Below are positions 31,230 through 39,650 of a stretch of DNA of 64,000 nt, piece by piece; within the stretch, counting starts at the first letter, position 1, and each line of letters starts with the position of its first letter. The position numbers were made by a program, and so were the translations under genes. The notes under the pieces were generated by a model that saw only the letters and a program-made list of their open reading frames with translations, did not search any database and was not told where the DNA came from. Origin of the DNA: Amycolatopsis australiensis (GTDB taxonomy: Bacteria; Actinomycetota; Actinomycetes; Mycobacteriales; Pseudonocardiaceae); contig NZ_FPJG01000006.1 in the NCBI RefSeq assembly GCF_900119165.1, forward strand, positions 6,324,001 through 6,388,000, in the 5' to 3' direction.

Positions 31230-31500
31230 CTCGGTGGGCAAGAAGTGGTTTCGCATCGTACCCTACTTAAGAGTGTCTTTTCCGACATCGGTAAACGGCA
31301 TTGATTACCCGTTCATCTCCACCAGAAACCTCACGAACGAGTGAAAGTTGCGCGTGCCGCCGGAACCACTCCAGTCATACCTTCCGTGAGAAAAATCAGG
31401 CTGATTCAGCCGTCCATCGTAACGGACCCTCACTAAAGAGTGACGCAGTCACGGATCGTGGCACGGAGGGCGAATCGCCGCCGATCGGCTTCACGCGAAC
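31230..31500. other. AT-richer non-coding island
   Basis: GC content drops visibly here compared with the rest of the window (for example CTTAAGAGTG, GGTAAACGGC, TCACTAAAGAGTGA). The last is a five-base palindrome, TCACT-aaag-AGTGA (31428-31441). A GTTT-N15-GGGTAA element is readable on the minus strand at 31305-31329, one base off the SigF/SigB type. No convincing gene was found from 30572 to 31643 apart from the repeats. Confidence 0.5.
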
Positions 31501-31643
31501 TTGATGTTTGTTCCGTGGATCTCCGGCGGCCGCGCACACTGCGGAATCGGCACTGCGGCCCAGGTCCGGGCATCCGCTCGCGGCGATCGCGTCCGGAGAT
31601 CACCATGATCGGAGTCGGTATCGGAATTCCGGAGGAGTACGAC

Positions 31644-32114
31644 ATGAAAAGTGCACTGGCCCGGGCGGTCACGGTTTTCCTCACCGCGACGGCGGTGACC
31701 CTGACCGGCGTGGGTGTGGCCACGGCGGGCGGCCCCGGCGGCAGCGGGTCGTCGAGCACCACGAGCGCCGCGGCGAGCGTCCAGACGCTGCGCGACCAGC
31801 TGAAGTCCCGTGTGGACCACGGCGACGTGCCCGGCACGCAGGCGACCCTCGGCGAACTCGACCCGTTGCTCACGGATCTCGCGCAGGGCAAGCGGTACAC
31901 GATCCAGGCGGAGGCCCGCGACACCGCGGCCACGGCCCAGCAGCAGAACACCGAGGCGCGCCAGGGCGTCGACAAGCTGGCCACGCAGCTGAAGGAACGC
32001 CAGTCCCTTCCGCCGGTGACCACCCTGCTGAACGCGCTGGTGCAACGGCTCCTGATCTCGCTGTCCGCGCTGGTGAACGACCTTCTCGGCGGGCTGCCCG
32101 TCCCGGTCGGCTAG
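31644..32114 (+). CDS. secreted helical protein, function unknown
   Basis: A 156-residue exported protein. The signal peptide (RAVTVFLTATAVTLTGVGVATA) is followed by a Gly/Ser linker and a helical, Gln-rich region with heptad-like spacing (QTLRDQLKSRVDHGDV, ARDTAATAQQQNTEARQG). The C-terminus is hydrophobic (LLISLSALVNDLLGGLPVP). GGAGGAG lies seven bases before ATG 31644. I do not recognise the family. It is monocistronic and ends at a strong terminator. Confidence 0.7.
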   Translation: MKSALARAVTVFLTATAVTLTGVGVATAGGPGGSGSSSTTSAAASVQTLRDQLKSRVDHGDVPGTQATLGELDPLLTDLAQGKRYTIQAEARDTAATAQQQNTEARQGVDKLATQLKERQSLPPVTTLLNALVQRLLISLSALVNDLLGGLPVPVG

Positions 32115-32151
32115 GGCCCGACCGGACCCCCGGACGGACAAGCCGGCGATG

Positions 32152-32186
32152 GCCCGGTGCGGCGCACCTCCCCGCACCGGGCTTTC
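32152..32186 (+). terminator. terminator of the secreted helical protein gene
   Basis: GCCCGGTGCGG, eight-base loop, CCGCACCGGGC followed by TTTCG: a perfect 11-base stem. Immediately after it, GTCAATACGGACA occurs twice with 14-base spacing (32190-32216). Confidence 0.7.
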
Positions 32187-32219
32187 GTCGTCAATACGGA
32201 CAGGTCAATACGGACAAGG

Positions 32220-32258
32220 AGAAAGGCCCGGTGCGGTGCTCCCGCCCCGGGCCTTTCT
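32220..32258 (-). terminator. terminator of the 32270 lipoprotein gene
   Basis: AGAAAGGCCCGG and CCGGGCCTTTCT form a perfect 12-base stem with a U-rich flank on both strands, just downstream of the minus-strand stop at 32270. It is bidirectional in principle and backs up the terminator at 32152. Confidence 0.75.
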
Positions 32259-32269
32259 CGTGGGCTCGG

Positions 32270-33205
32270 TCATTCGTAGACGACGTAGGCGGGCACCGGG
32301 CTCAGGGCCATGACCTCCGCCGGGGTCATCAGGGCCGCGTCTCGGCGGGTGTCCTCGTCGAAGAACAGCTTGAACCCGGCGCGGACGTGCGCCGGCTTGG
32401 TCGTCATGAGCGTCTTCCAGGTGGCCTTCTTCGCCGTCGCCGAGCCGATCCCGTCGACGACCTTCACCGGCGAGACGCCGGGATGCGCGTGCAGGAGCTG
32501 TTCGTCCCGCACCACCGACGACGCCACCTGGTGGTACACCATGACTTTCGCGGGCAGCCGGTGCGCTTCGGCGAGGCCGCCGAGGTACCGCGCGACGCCG
32601 TCGAGCTCGTCGCCGGTCGTGCGGCCGAACTTCCGGCCCGGGATCACGCCCGGCTCGACGGCCCACTCGGGGTCGAGCGCGACCCCGACGTCCGGCTCGG
32701 TCAGCCACCGCTCGTACGCCTGCACCTCCGGCAGGAAGTCGGCCCGGCCTGGCTGGATGTTCAGCAGCAGCAAGCCGTTCAGCGCCCGGGCCGCGTCGAG
32801 GTAGTCCCGCACCGTCTCCTCCCCGCAGCGGCTGCGGTACATGCCGTCCTCGCCGGGCGAGCGGTGCACGGTGGTCGCGATGAGCTCGACGACCGGGGTG
32901 ATCGGGCGGCCGGCCGGGAACGACCGGATCTGCTGCCGCAGTTCGCGGCTCGCCGCCGCGAGGTCGCCGGTCATGCGGCCGAGCGCCTTCGAGCCCGGCG
33001 CCCCGCAGAAGCCGACGAGAAGGCTTTTCTCCAACGGGTTCGGCGGTGGCGTCGGCGGCGCGGGTGACGCGGTGACCGGCACGGCGAGGGCTCTCGCCGG
33101 TCGTTGGGCACCGCACGCGCTCGCGGACAGACCCGCGAGAGCGGCGGTGAGGACCAGACGTCGATCGAGGGTTCGTTCGGCGGCGGACGCCGTTTTCGGG
33201 ACCAT
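32270..33205 (-). CDS. predicted exported lipoprotein, TIM-barrel-like, function unknown
   Basis: A 311-residue protein beginning MVPKTASAAERTLDRR, then a hydrophobic stretch (LVLTAALAGLSASAC) with a weak lipobox Cys. The mature part alternates strands and helices (LLVGFCGAPGSKALGR, ITPVVELIAT, LNGLLLLNIQPGR, VGVALDPEWAV, VMVYHQVASS) in a way that suggests a TIM barrel. I know similar proteins in actinobacteria only as hypothetical. A SigF/SigB-type promoter (33215-33240) predicts a transcript starting only about three bases before the ATG, so translation may be essentially leaderless; no ribosome-binding site is visible. Confidence 0.65.
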   Translation of the reverse strand: MVPKTASAAERTLDRRLVLTAALAGLSASACGAQRPARALAVPVTASPAPPTPPPNPLEKSLLVGFCGAPGSKALGRMTGDLAAASRELRQQIRSFPAGRPITPVVELIATTVHRSPGEDGMYRSRCGEETVRDYLDAARALNGLLLLNIQPGRADFLPEVQAYERWLTEPDVGVALDPEWAVEPGVIPGRKFGRTTGDELDGVARYLGGLAEAHRLPAKVMVYHQVASSVVRDEQLLHAHPGVSPVKVVDGIGSATAKKATWKTLMTTKPAHVRAGFKLFFDEDTRRDAALMTPAEVMALSPVPAYVVYE

Positions 33206-33214
33206 CGCGGGGAA

Positions 33215-33240
33215 ATACCCGCGGTGATCTTCGCGCAAAC
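33215..33240 (-). promoter_or_regulatory. SigF/SigB-type promoter (N16) for the exported lipoprotein
   Basis: On the minus strand: GTTT, 16 bases, GGGTAT. The spacing is within the known 14-16 range. The predicted start is about 33208, three bases before the ATG at 33205. Confidence 0.65.
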
Positions 33241-33399
33241 GCCGTTTCCGACGATCACCACATCGTGCCTTTCCCGGTTCCGGGCGCGGTGCCACTGCCT
33301 GCGGAAACACGGTTTCCCGGGTGGTGAAGCGGGGTTCGGCGCTCACCCGACCCGGTGTCTCGGCCCGCGCGCGGCCGGAGCCGGGCCCACACTTCCCGC

Positions 33400-34398
33400 A
33401 TGCGTAGCCTTTTCCGGTTCGGCGCGGGGTGTGCCGTCGCCGTCGCCGTGGCCGCCTGCGGTGGTCCGGCTCCCGTGGCGCCGAAGACCGCGCCGCCGTC
33501 GCCCGCGACCGCCGCGCCGGCCCGCGTCACGCCCGCGCTGGCGCGTCAGGTCGGCGCCGACGAGCTCGGCCGGATCCCGATCCTCATGTACCACCGGATC
33601 GTGGCGCAGCCGCATTCGGTCTACGACCGGACGCCGGCGGACTTCACCGCCGAACTGCAGCGGCTGGCCGCGGAAGACTACGTGCCGATCACGACGGCCG
33701 AGCTGGTGGCGCGCCGCATCGACATCCCGGCGGGCGCGCACCCGGTGGTCCTGACGTTCGACGACGGCGACCCGAGCGTGTTCGCCCTGACGCCGCAGGG
33801 ACAACCGGCGCCGGGCACGGCGATCCGGATCCTGCTGGACGTCGCGGCGGCGCACCCGCGGTTCCGGCCGGTGGCGAGCCTGTACGTCAACGAGCACCCG
33901 TTCGGCGCGGCGGACGGCGGCCCGGAGCTGCGCTGGCTGGCCGGCCACGGCTTCGAGATCGGCAACCACACGCGTCACCACACGAACCTCCGCACGGCGT
34001 CGGAGAGCGAGGTGACGGCGGCGATCACGGAGGAGGACACGGCACTCCGCGCGAACGGCTACCAGCCGACGACGCTGGCCCTGCCGTACGGCACCCACCC
34101 GCACCGTCCGGAGCTGGCGCTGCGCGGCCCGGGGTATTCGTACGGCGGCGCGCTGCTGGTGGGAGCCGGCCCGGCGCCTTCGCCGTGCGCACGCGAGTTC
34201 GAGCCGGGCTCCATCCCGCGGATCAGGTCCCAGTCGACGGGCAAGGAAGCGGAGTACGGCTCGGCGCACTGGCTCGACGAGCTGGCCAAGCCGGAGGGCC
34301 ACCGCTACACGTCGGACGGCGACCCGGCAACGGTGGCGTATCCGCGTTCGGGCCCCGCCCCGGCCCCGGCCTGTGCGAGCGTGGGTCTTGCCTACTGA
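33400..34398 (+). CDS. polysaccharide deacetylase lipoprotein
   Basis: A 332-residue exported protein: signal with lipobox (RFGAGCAVAVAVAACGG), Pro/Ala linker, then a NodB-type domain from about residue 60. Motif 1 TFDDGDPSVF and motif 2 IGNHTRHH supply the metal ligands and catalytic Asp; TTLALPYGTHPH is motif 3. Members remove acetyl groups from peptidoglycan, chitin-like or other surface glycans. ATG 33400 starts the signal directly. The next gene begins four bases after its stop region, so they may be co-transcribed. Confidence 0.85.
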   Translation: MRSLFRFGAGCAVAVAVAACGGPAPVAPKTAPPSPATAAPARVTPALARQVGADELGRIPILMYHRIVAQPHSVYDRTPADFTAELQRLAAEDYVPITTAELVARRIDIPAGAHPVVLTFDDGDPSVFALTPQGQPAPGTAIRILLDVAAAHPRFRPVASLYVNEHPFGAADGGPELRWLAGHGFEIGNHTRHHTNLRTASESEVTAAITEEDTALRANGYQPTTLALPYGTHPHRPELALRGPGYSYGGALLVGAGPAPSPCAREFEPGSIPRIRSQSTGKEAEYGSAHWLDELAKPEGHRYTSDGDPATVAYPRSGPAPAPACASVGLAY

Positions 34399-34402
34399 GG
34401 GA

Positions 34403-36280
34403 ATGCCGGCGGCCCGGGTGGACTGGCTGCCCCAGCCACGGCCGCGGCCGCATGTCGTGCCGCCGGCGGAGGTTGCGGCGGAGCCGGTGCCGGCGCCGCG
34501 GCGGTGGCGGTTTCGGCGCCGGGGTGCGACTGGCGGGCGGGTAGTTCCGGCGGCGGCTTCCACGGTTCCGGACGGATCAGTGACTCCCGCGGCGCCAGTT
34601 ACTCCGGCGGCGCCAGTTACTCCGGCGGCGCCAGTTACTCCGGCGGCGCCAGTTACTCCGGCGGCTCCGGCGGTTTCCGTTGCTCCGGCGGCATCGGCCG
34701 CTCCGGCACGCCACGCAGCTCCCAGCGCCTCGACGGCACCGGCCGCTCCGGCACGCCACGCGGCATCTTCAGCCCGCCCGGCGACTTTCGCAGGCTCGGG
34801 CGCTCCGGCACGCCACGCTGCTTCGGCTGGCCCCGCAGCCTCAGCAACACCGGTTGTTCCAGGCCGCCCGGCCGAGCCGGTCGAGCCATCGGCTCCGGCA
34901 ACTCAAGCCGCACCGGTTGCGGCGGCTAACTCGGCTGCGCTCGCTACTCCGCCCGTGGCGACTCGCGCGGTTCCGACGGCTCGTCCAGCAGCTTCGGGAA
35001 CCGCGCGGACCTCGACGGCGCCGAAGGCCTCGGCGACCGCGACCCCAGCGACTCCAACAGGCCCACTTGCGGCTTCCGCACCCGCGCCGACTTCAGCGAC
35101 TCCAGCGGCTTCGGCGACCGCGACCCCAGCGGCTCCGACGAGCCCAGTCACGACTTCGGCACCCGCGCCGACTTCAGTGCCTCCAGAGGCCCGGGCGACC
35201 GCGACCACACCGGTTGCAACAAGCCCACTTGCGGCTTCCGCACCCGCGCCGACCTCAGCGACTCCAGCGGCCCCATCGGCTCCAGCCCGTCCACCGGCCG
35301 CACCGCGTGCGCCGAAGGTTCCGCGCCAGCGTTCGGTCCGCAGGACCAACCCACCCACCCCCTCCGGACCCACCGAACCGGCCTGGCCGACCGAGCCCGA
35401 AGCGGCCGCGGCCGAACCACTCACCATCACGACCATGCTCCTCGAAGTCCCGAAACCGAAAACCGAACCGGAGCACGAGCCAGAGCGGGAAACACCCGCC
35501 CAGCCCGTCCCGTGGTGGCCACCCGCAGTACTGGTCTTCGCCGTCGCTCTCGCCGTCACCCTGCTTCTCCTCCCCCGGGCCGCCGAGCCCCGGCGGCTCG
35601 CCGGTGCCGCTCAGCCGATGCCGCTCACCTCCGCGCCCACCACCACCGCCAAGAAACCCGCGCCCGCCGAACTGCCCGACGGCGGTCCCGTCACCCCCGC
35701 CGGTGCCGGGACCTGGCGCGTCCAGCCCGGTCCGCAGACCCTCGCCGGCACCGGTGGGAAGGAAGTCACCTACACCATCGAAGTCGAAGACGGCGTCGAC
35801 GCTCCCGGATTCGCCGGCCAGGTCGACGCGATCCTCGCCGATCCGCGCGGGTGGATCGGCCGCGGGGAAGTCCGGTTCCGGCGGGAAACCTCGGCCGACG
35901 CCGAACCCCAGGTGCGGATCAGCCTCACCACCCCCGCCACCAGCCGCCGGCTCTGCGGGTTCGCCATTCCCTACGACTCGTCCTGCCACCTGACCCACCG
36001 GATCGTCGTCAACCTCGCCCGCTGGGTCCGCGGTGCCCACTCCTTCGACGGCGACCTGACCGGCTACCGCGCCTACGCCGTCAACCACGAGATGGGGCAC
36101 GAACTCGGCTTCGGGCACGTCGGCTGCCCCGCACCCGGCGCGCCCGCGCCCGTGATGATGCAGCAGACCTTCGGCCTCTCCAACAGCTACCTCGCCGACC
36201 TCAACCGCGCCGAACCCGGTGCCGCGACCCGCGTCCCGGCGGACGGGGCCGTCTGCCGGCCCAACCCCTGGGTCGGCTGA
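34403..36280 (+). CDS. DUF3152 zinc-metalloprotease-like protein with long Ala/Pro/Thr repeat region
   Basis: A 625-residue protein. Residues about 50-330 are low-complexity Ala/Pro/Ser/Thr, including five VTPAAP-type units and three 27-residue units. A membrane segment follows at about residue 390 (WWPPAVLVFAVALAVTLLLL), then a DUF3152 domain facing outward. That domain carries HEMGHELGFGH, a complete HExxHxxGxxH zinc site with Glu as catalytic base, as in metzincin proteases. The domain is common in actinobacteria but uncharacterised. ATG 34403 is used; GAGGGA abuts it, so upstream GTG/TTG starts remain possible. Confidence 0.75.
   Translation: MPAARVDWLPQPRPRPHVVPPAEVAAEPVPAPRRWRFRRRGATGGRVVPAAASTVPDGSVTPAAPVTPAAPVTPAAPVTPAAPVTPAAPAVSVAPAASAAPARHAAPSASTAPAAPARHAASSARPATFAGSGAPARHAASAGPAASATPVVPGRPAEPVEPSAPATQAAPVAAANSAALATPPVATRAVPTARPAASGTARTSTAPKASATATPATPTGPLAASAPAPTSATPAASATATPAAPTSPVTTSAPAPTSVPPEARATATTPVATSPLAASAPAPTSATPAAPSAPARPPAAPRAPKVPRQRSVRRTNPPTPSGPTEPAWPTEPEAAAAEPLTITTMLLEVPKPKTEPEHEPERETPAQPVPWWPPAVLVFAVALAVTLLLLPRAAEPRRLAGAAQPMPLTSAPTTTAKKPAPAELPDGGPVTPAGAGTWRVQPGPQTLAGTGGKEVTYTIEVEDGVDAPGFAGQVDAILADPRGWIGRGEVRFRRETSADAEPQVRISLTTPATSRRLCGFAIPYDSSCHLTHRIVVNLARWVRGAHSFDGDLTGYRAYAVNHEMGHELGFGHVGCPAPGAPAPVMMQQTFGLSNSYLADLNRAEPGAATRVPADGAVCRPNPWVG
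34580..34669 (+). repeat. five 18-base in-frame repeats
   Basis: Units of GTTACTCCGGCGGCGCCA start at 34580, 34598, 34616, 34634 and 34652; the middle three are identical, the first and last slightly changed. They encode VTPAAP. Identity at wobble positions indicates a recent expansion by slippage or unequal exchange. Confidence 0.85.
35030..35272 (+). repeat. three 81-base in-frame repeats
   Basis: Units at 35030-35110, 35111-35191 and 35192-35272 encode 27-residue copies of the form SATATPAxPTxPLAASAPAP plus TSATPAA. The third has diverged most at its start. They lie in the extracytoplasmic-stalk or cytoplasmic linker of the DUF3152 protein, before its membrane segment. Confidence 0.8.
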
Positions 36281-36285
36281 CCGTG

Positions 36286-36311
36286 GTTTGAACCGCCGCC
36301 CCGCCGGGTAC
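36286..36311 (+). promoter_or_regulatory. SigF/SigB-type promoter (N16) for the sugar ABC importer
   Basis: GTTT (36286-36289), 16 bases, GGGTAC (36306-36311). The predicted start is about 36318, 28 bases before the ATG of the binding-protein gene. If real, sugar uptake here is tied to general stress rather than to a local repressor, and none is encoded nearby. Confidence 0.6.
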
Positions 36312-36345
36312 CCACTCCGGGTTTCACTGCGGGGAAAGGGGCGGC

Positions 36346-37683
36346 ATGGTGCGGAAACTTCTCGCCGGCGCGGGTGTGGTCCTGCTGCTCGCCGGGTGTG
36401 GCGGCGTCGGCTCCGGGAACGACGGCGGTGGCCCGGCCACCCTCACCACGATGGGGTTCGGGCTCGGCGACGAGATTGCCACGACCCGCGCCGACCTGGC
36501 CGGGAAGGCGATCGCCCCGGCGACGGTGAAGATCGGCGGCAGCGCCTTCGACGCCCAGCAGTTCCTGGCCGCCGTCGCGTCGCACACCCCACCCGACCTC
36601 GTCTACCTCGACCGGCAGCTGCTCGGCACCTACGCCGCTCGCGGCACGCTCGAGCCACTGACCGATTGCATCGCGAAGCAGCACATCGACGTCGGCCAGT
36701 ACCGGCCCGCCGCGCTCCAGGAAGTCACTCTCGACGGAAAGGTCTACGGCCTGCCCGAGTTCTACGACAACCGGGTCCTGCTGGTCAACGACGCCGCCGT
36801 CGAAGCGGGCGGCCTGCGCCCGGGCGACGTCGACCCGGCCGACCGCGACAAGCTGGCCACCGCCGCCCGGACGCTGACCGCGCGCGCCGCGAACGGCGGG
36901 CTGTCGCGGATCGGGTTCGACCCGAAGATCCCCGAGTTCCTGCCGCTGTGGGCCAGGGCCGCCGGGGTGCAGATGCTGAGCGAAGACGGCCGGACCGCGC
37001 ACCTCGACGACCCGCGGCTCGTCGGCGTCCTCGAATACACGAAGTCGCTGATCGACGCGCAGGGCGGCTGGGGCTCGGTGAAGGCCTTCCGCGACTCGTT
37101 CGACTTCTTCGGCGAGAAGAACCCCTTCAAGCAGGGCCAGCTGGCCTCGACCCTGATGGACGACTGGTACCTCAACGTCCTCGCCAACTACTCGCCGGAC
37201 GTGCGGGTGTCCGCGGCGCCGTTCACCGACACCGCGGGCAAGCCGATCGACTGGGTCACCGGCAGCGCGTGGGTGATCCCGGCCGGCAGCACCCACAAGG
37301 ACCAGGCCTGCGCGTGGATCAAGACGATGACCGACGCGCAGACGTGGATCGCCGCCGCGAAGGCCCGCGCGGAGAAGCGCCGCGCCGCCGGCAAGGCGTT
37401 CACCGGCGTCTACACCGGCAACCGCGTCGCGGACCAGGAGATCTTCGGCAGCCTCGTGCGGCTGAAGGACCGGCCGCAGTTCGACGCCGCCGTGCAGACC
37501 GTGCTGCACGCGCAGGAAAGCGCGTTCACGATGCCCGCGTCCCCAGCCGGCTCGGAGTTCAAGACGGCGTGGCAGAACGCCGTCAACCGGGTGCTGTCGG
37601 GCGAGCAGAAACCCGCCGACGCGCTGCGCCAAGCGCAACAGGAGGCCCAGCGAGCGCTCGACGCCGCGGTGGCCCACCGGTGA
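36346..37683 (+). CDS. sugar ABC transporter substrate-binding lipoprotein
   Basis: A 445-residue lipoprotein: signal KLLAGAGVVLLLAGC with a perfect lipobox, then a family-1 solute-binding fold (TPPDLVYLDRQLLGTYAARG, VYGLPEFYDNRVLLVN, LMDDWYLNVLANYSPD, WVTGSAWVIPAGS). This cluster takes up oligosaccharides, disaccharides or glycerol phosphates; the exact sugar cannot be told. The GTG of the first permease overlaps its stop. The operon has no ATPase gene, so a shared multiple-sugar ATPase (MsiK type) encoded elsewhere is expected. Confidence 0.85.
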   Translation: MVRKLLAGAGVVLLLAGCGGVGSGNDGGGPATLTTMGFGLGDEIATTRADLAGKAIAPATVKIGGSAFDAQQFLAAVASHTPPDLVYLDRQLLGTYAARGTLEPLTDCIAKQHIDVGQYRPAALQEVTLDGKVYGLPEFYDNRVLLVNDAAVEAGGLRPGDVDPADRDKLATAARTLTARAANGGLSRIGFDPKIPEFLPLWARAAGVQMLSEDGRTAHLDDPRLVGVLEYTKSLIDAQGGWGSVKAFRDSFDFFGEKNPFKQGQLASTLMDDWYLNVLANYSPDVRVSAAPFTDTAGKPIDWVTGSAWVIPAGSTHKDQACAWIKTMTDAQTWIAAAKARAEKRRAAGKAFTGVYTGNRVADQEIFGSLVRLKDRPQFDAAVQTVLHAQESAFTMPASPAGSEFKTAWQNAVNRVLSGEQKPADALRQAQQEAQRALDAAVAHR

Positions 37684-38585
37684 AGAGGCGCACGAAAGAA
37701 GCCTGGGCCGCCTACGCTTTCCTGTCGCCGTGGATGATCGGGTTCCTCATCTTCATGGCCGTCCCGATGGTCGCCAGCCTGGTCCTGTCCTTCACCGACT
37801 ACGACGCGCTGCGGTCGCCGGACGCGGTCGGCTGGACGAACTACCGGCGGTTGTTCGACGACCCGGCCGTGCGCAAGAGCCTGGTCAACACGCTGGTGTA
37901 CACGGTGTTGTCGGTGCCGTCCACCATGGCCGTCTCCCTCGCGCTGGCCTCGCTGCTCAGCCGCGCCGGACGGCGGTGGGCCGGGTTCTTCCGCACGGTG
38001 TTCTACCTGCCCGAGATCACCCCGAAGGTCGCTGTCGGCGTGCTGTTCCTCATCCTGTTCAACGGCCAGGCCGGCCTGGTCAACGCCGTGCTGGGGCTGG
38101 TCGGCATCGACGGTCCACAGTGGAGCACCGATCCGCTGTGGGTGAAACCCGGGCTCGTGCTCATGCACCTGTGGTCGGTGGGCAGCACGGTGGTGATCTA
38201 CCTGGCCGCGCTGCAGGGCGTGCCGCGTGAACTGTACGAGGCCGCGGAACTGGACGGCGCGTCGGCGTGGCAGCGGTTCCGGCGGATCACCGTGCCGATG
38301 ATCAGCGGCGCGCTGTTCTTCACCCTCATCGTCCAGACGATCGCGGCGCTGCAGTCGTTCGACGAGGCCTACACCGCCTTCTACGGCTCCGCGGCATCGG
38401 CGACCTACAGCAGCGATGCGGCGTTGTTCTACCTGATCTACCTGTTCCAGCAGGCGTTCGAGTTCCTGCATCTCGGCTACGCGTCGGCGATGGCGTGGCT
38501 GCTGTTCCTCGTCATCCTGGCGATCACGCTCGTGCAGGTGCGCCTCAGCCGGCGGTTCGTCCACTACGAAGGGGGCGACCGGTGA
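37680..38585 (+). CDS. sugar ABC transporter permease (MalF type)
   Basis: A 301-residue protein with six membrane segments and the inner-membrane EAA loop YEAAELDGASAWQRFRRITVP, which docks the ATPase. It pairs with the second permease. GTG 37680 overlaps the stop of the binding protein, and its own stop overlaps the next GTG, ensuring equal synthesis. Confidence 0.9.
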   Translation: MKRRTKEAWAAYAFLSPWMIGFLIFMAVPMVASLVLSFTDYDALRSPDAVGWTNYRRLFDDPAVRKSLVNTLVYTVLSVPSTMAVSLALASLLSRAGRRWAGFFRTVFYLPEITPKVAVGVLFLILFNGQAGLVNAVLGLVGIDGPQWSTDPLWVKPGLVLMHLWSVGSTVVIYLAALQGVPRELYEAAELDGASAWQRFRRITVPMISGALFFTLIVQTIAALQSFDEAYTAFYGSAASATYSSDAALFYLIYLFQQAFEFLHLGYASAMAWLLFLVILAITLVQVRLSRRFVHYEGGDR

Positions 38586-39406
38586 CGGCCCGGCGTCTGC
38601 TCCGATGGGTGACCCTCACGGCGGCGACCGTCCTGTTCCTCTACCCGTTCGTGTGGTTGCTCAGCGCCTCGGTGAAACCGCGCCCGCAGGTGTTCGACAA
38701 CGCGCTGATCCCGCGGAACTGGGCGTGGGGCAACTACGTCGAGATCTGGCACGCGGCTCCGGTGGCGGCGTGGTTCCTCAACAGCGTGGTGGTCTCGGTG
38801 ACGGCGGCCGCCGCGGTCACGCTGACCAGCTCGCTGGTCGCGTTCGGGTTCGCGTACTTCCGCTTCCCCGGCCGCACCGCGCTGTTCGGCCTGGTGCTGG
38901 CGACGATGATGCTGCCCGCCGCGGTGACGATGATCCCGGTCTACCTGATCTGGAACAGCGTCGGCCTCGCGCACACGCAGGTCCCGCTGTGGGCGGGCAA
39001 CCTGTTCGGCAGCGCGTTCTACATCTTCCTGCTGCGCCAGTTCTTCCTCGGCCTGCCGCGCGAAGTGTTCGAAGCGGCCCGGGTCGACGGCGCGAACCAC
39101 TGGACGCTCTTCTGGCGCATCGCCGTGCCGCTCTGCCGTCCCGCCTTGATCGTCAGCTTCGTGTTCGAGCTCAAGGCCAGCTGGTCGGACCTGCTCAAGC
39201 CGCTGATCTACCTGCGCGACCCGGCGCTGTACACGCTTCCGCGCGGCCTGAAGGCGCTGTCCGACCAGTTCGGCCAGGCGGGTGAACAGCGCTGGGAGAT
39301 CGTGCTGGCGGGCAGTGTCATCACGACCGTGCCGCTGCTGATCGTCTTCTTCCTCGCGCAACGCCACTTCCTGGCCGGGATCACCACCGACAGCCGGCGG
39401 GGCTGA
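38582..39406 (+). CDS. sugar ABC transporter permease (MalG type)
   Basis: A 274-residue protein with six membrane segments and the EAA loop FEAARVDGANHWTLFWRIAVP. It begins in the stop of the first permease gene. The family's conserved N-terminal opening (LFLYPFVWLLSASVKP) is present. It is the last gene of the importer operon; a 244-base gap follows before the 2-methylisoborneol genes. Confidence 0.9.
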   Translation: MTARRLLRWVTLTAATVLFLYPFVWLLSASVKPRPQVFDNALIPRNWAWGNYVEIWHAAPVAAWFLNSVVVSVTAAAAVTLTSSLVAFGFAYFRFPGRTALFGLVLATMMLPAAVTMIPVYLIWNSVGLAHTQVPLWAGNLFGSAFYIFLLRQFFLGLPREVFEAARVDGANHWTLFWRIAVPLCRPALIVSFVFELKASWSDLLKPLIYLRDPALYTLPRGLKALSDQFGQAGEQRWEIVLAGSVITTVPLLIVFFLAQRHFLAGITTDSRRG

Positions 39407-39544
39407 CGACCGAGGGTCGCCTCTCGTCATCCGGACGAGTCGCTCCCGGTCTCGAAAGGGTCGTCGGGCCCGGCCGCGGACAACACGGTGCAGGGGCGCC
39501 GCTGGGCCAGACGGGCAACACCGGCGCGACGGGAGTGAAGCTCC

Positions 39545-39574
39545 TTGTCGCCGCGATCGGATCCTCGCTAGCGT
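39545..39574 (+). promoter_or_regulatory. possible housekeeping promoter for the 2-methylisoborneol/encapsulin operon
   Basis: TTGTCG (39545-39550), 18 bases, TAGCGT (39569-39574), resembling an actinobacterial -35/-10 pair. The predicted leader is about 70 bases, ending with CGAGGAG before the ATG at 39651. The leader contains the weak inverted repeat TTTCCTTG/CAAGGAAA (39610-39630), which could form a short hairpin. Confidence 0.45.
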
Positions 39575-39650
39575 CGAAAGGGAGGGGACGGCTCCGGGCT
39601 GCCGGGAGCGTTTCCTTGTACCCCAAGGAAAAGCGAACGAGGAGTTCTCG

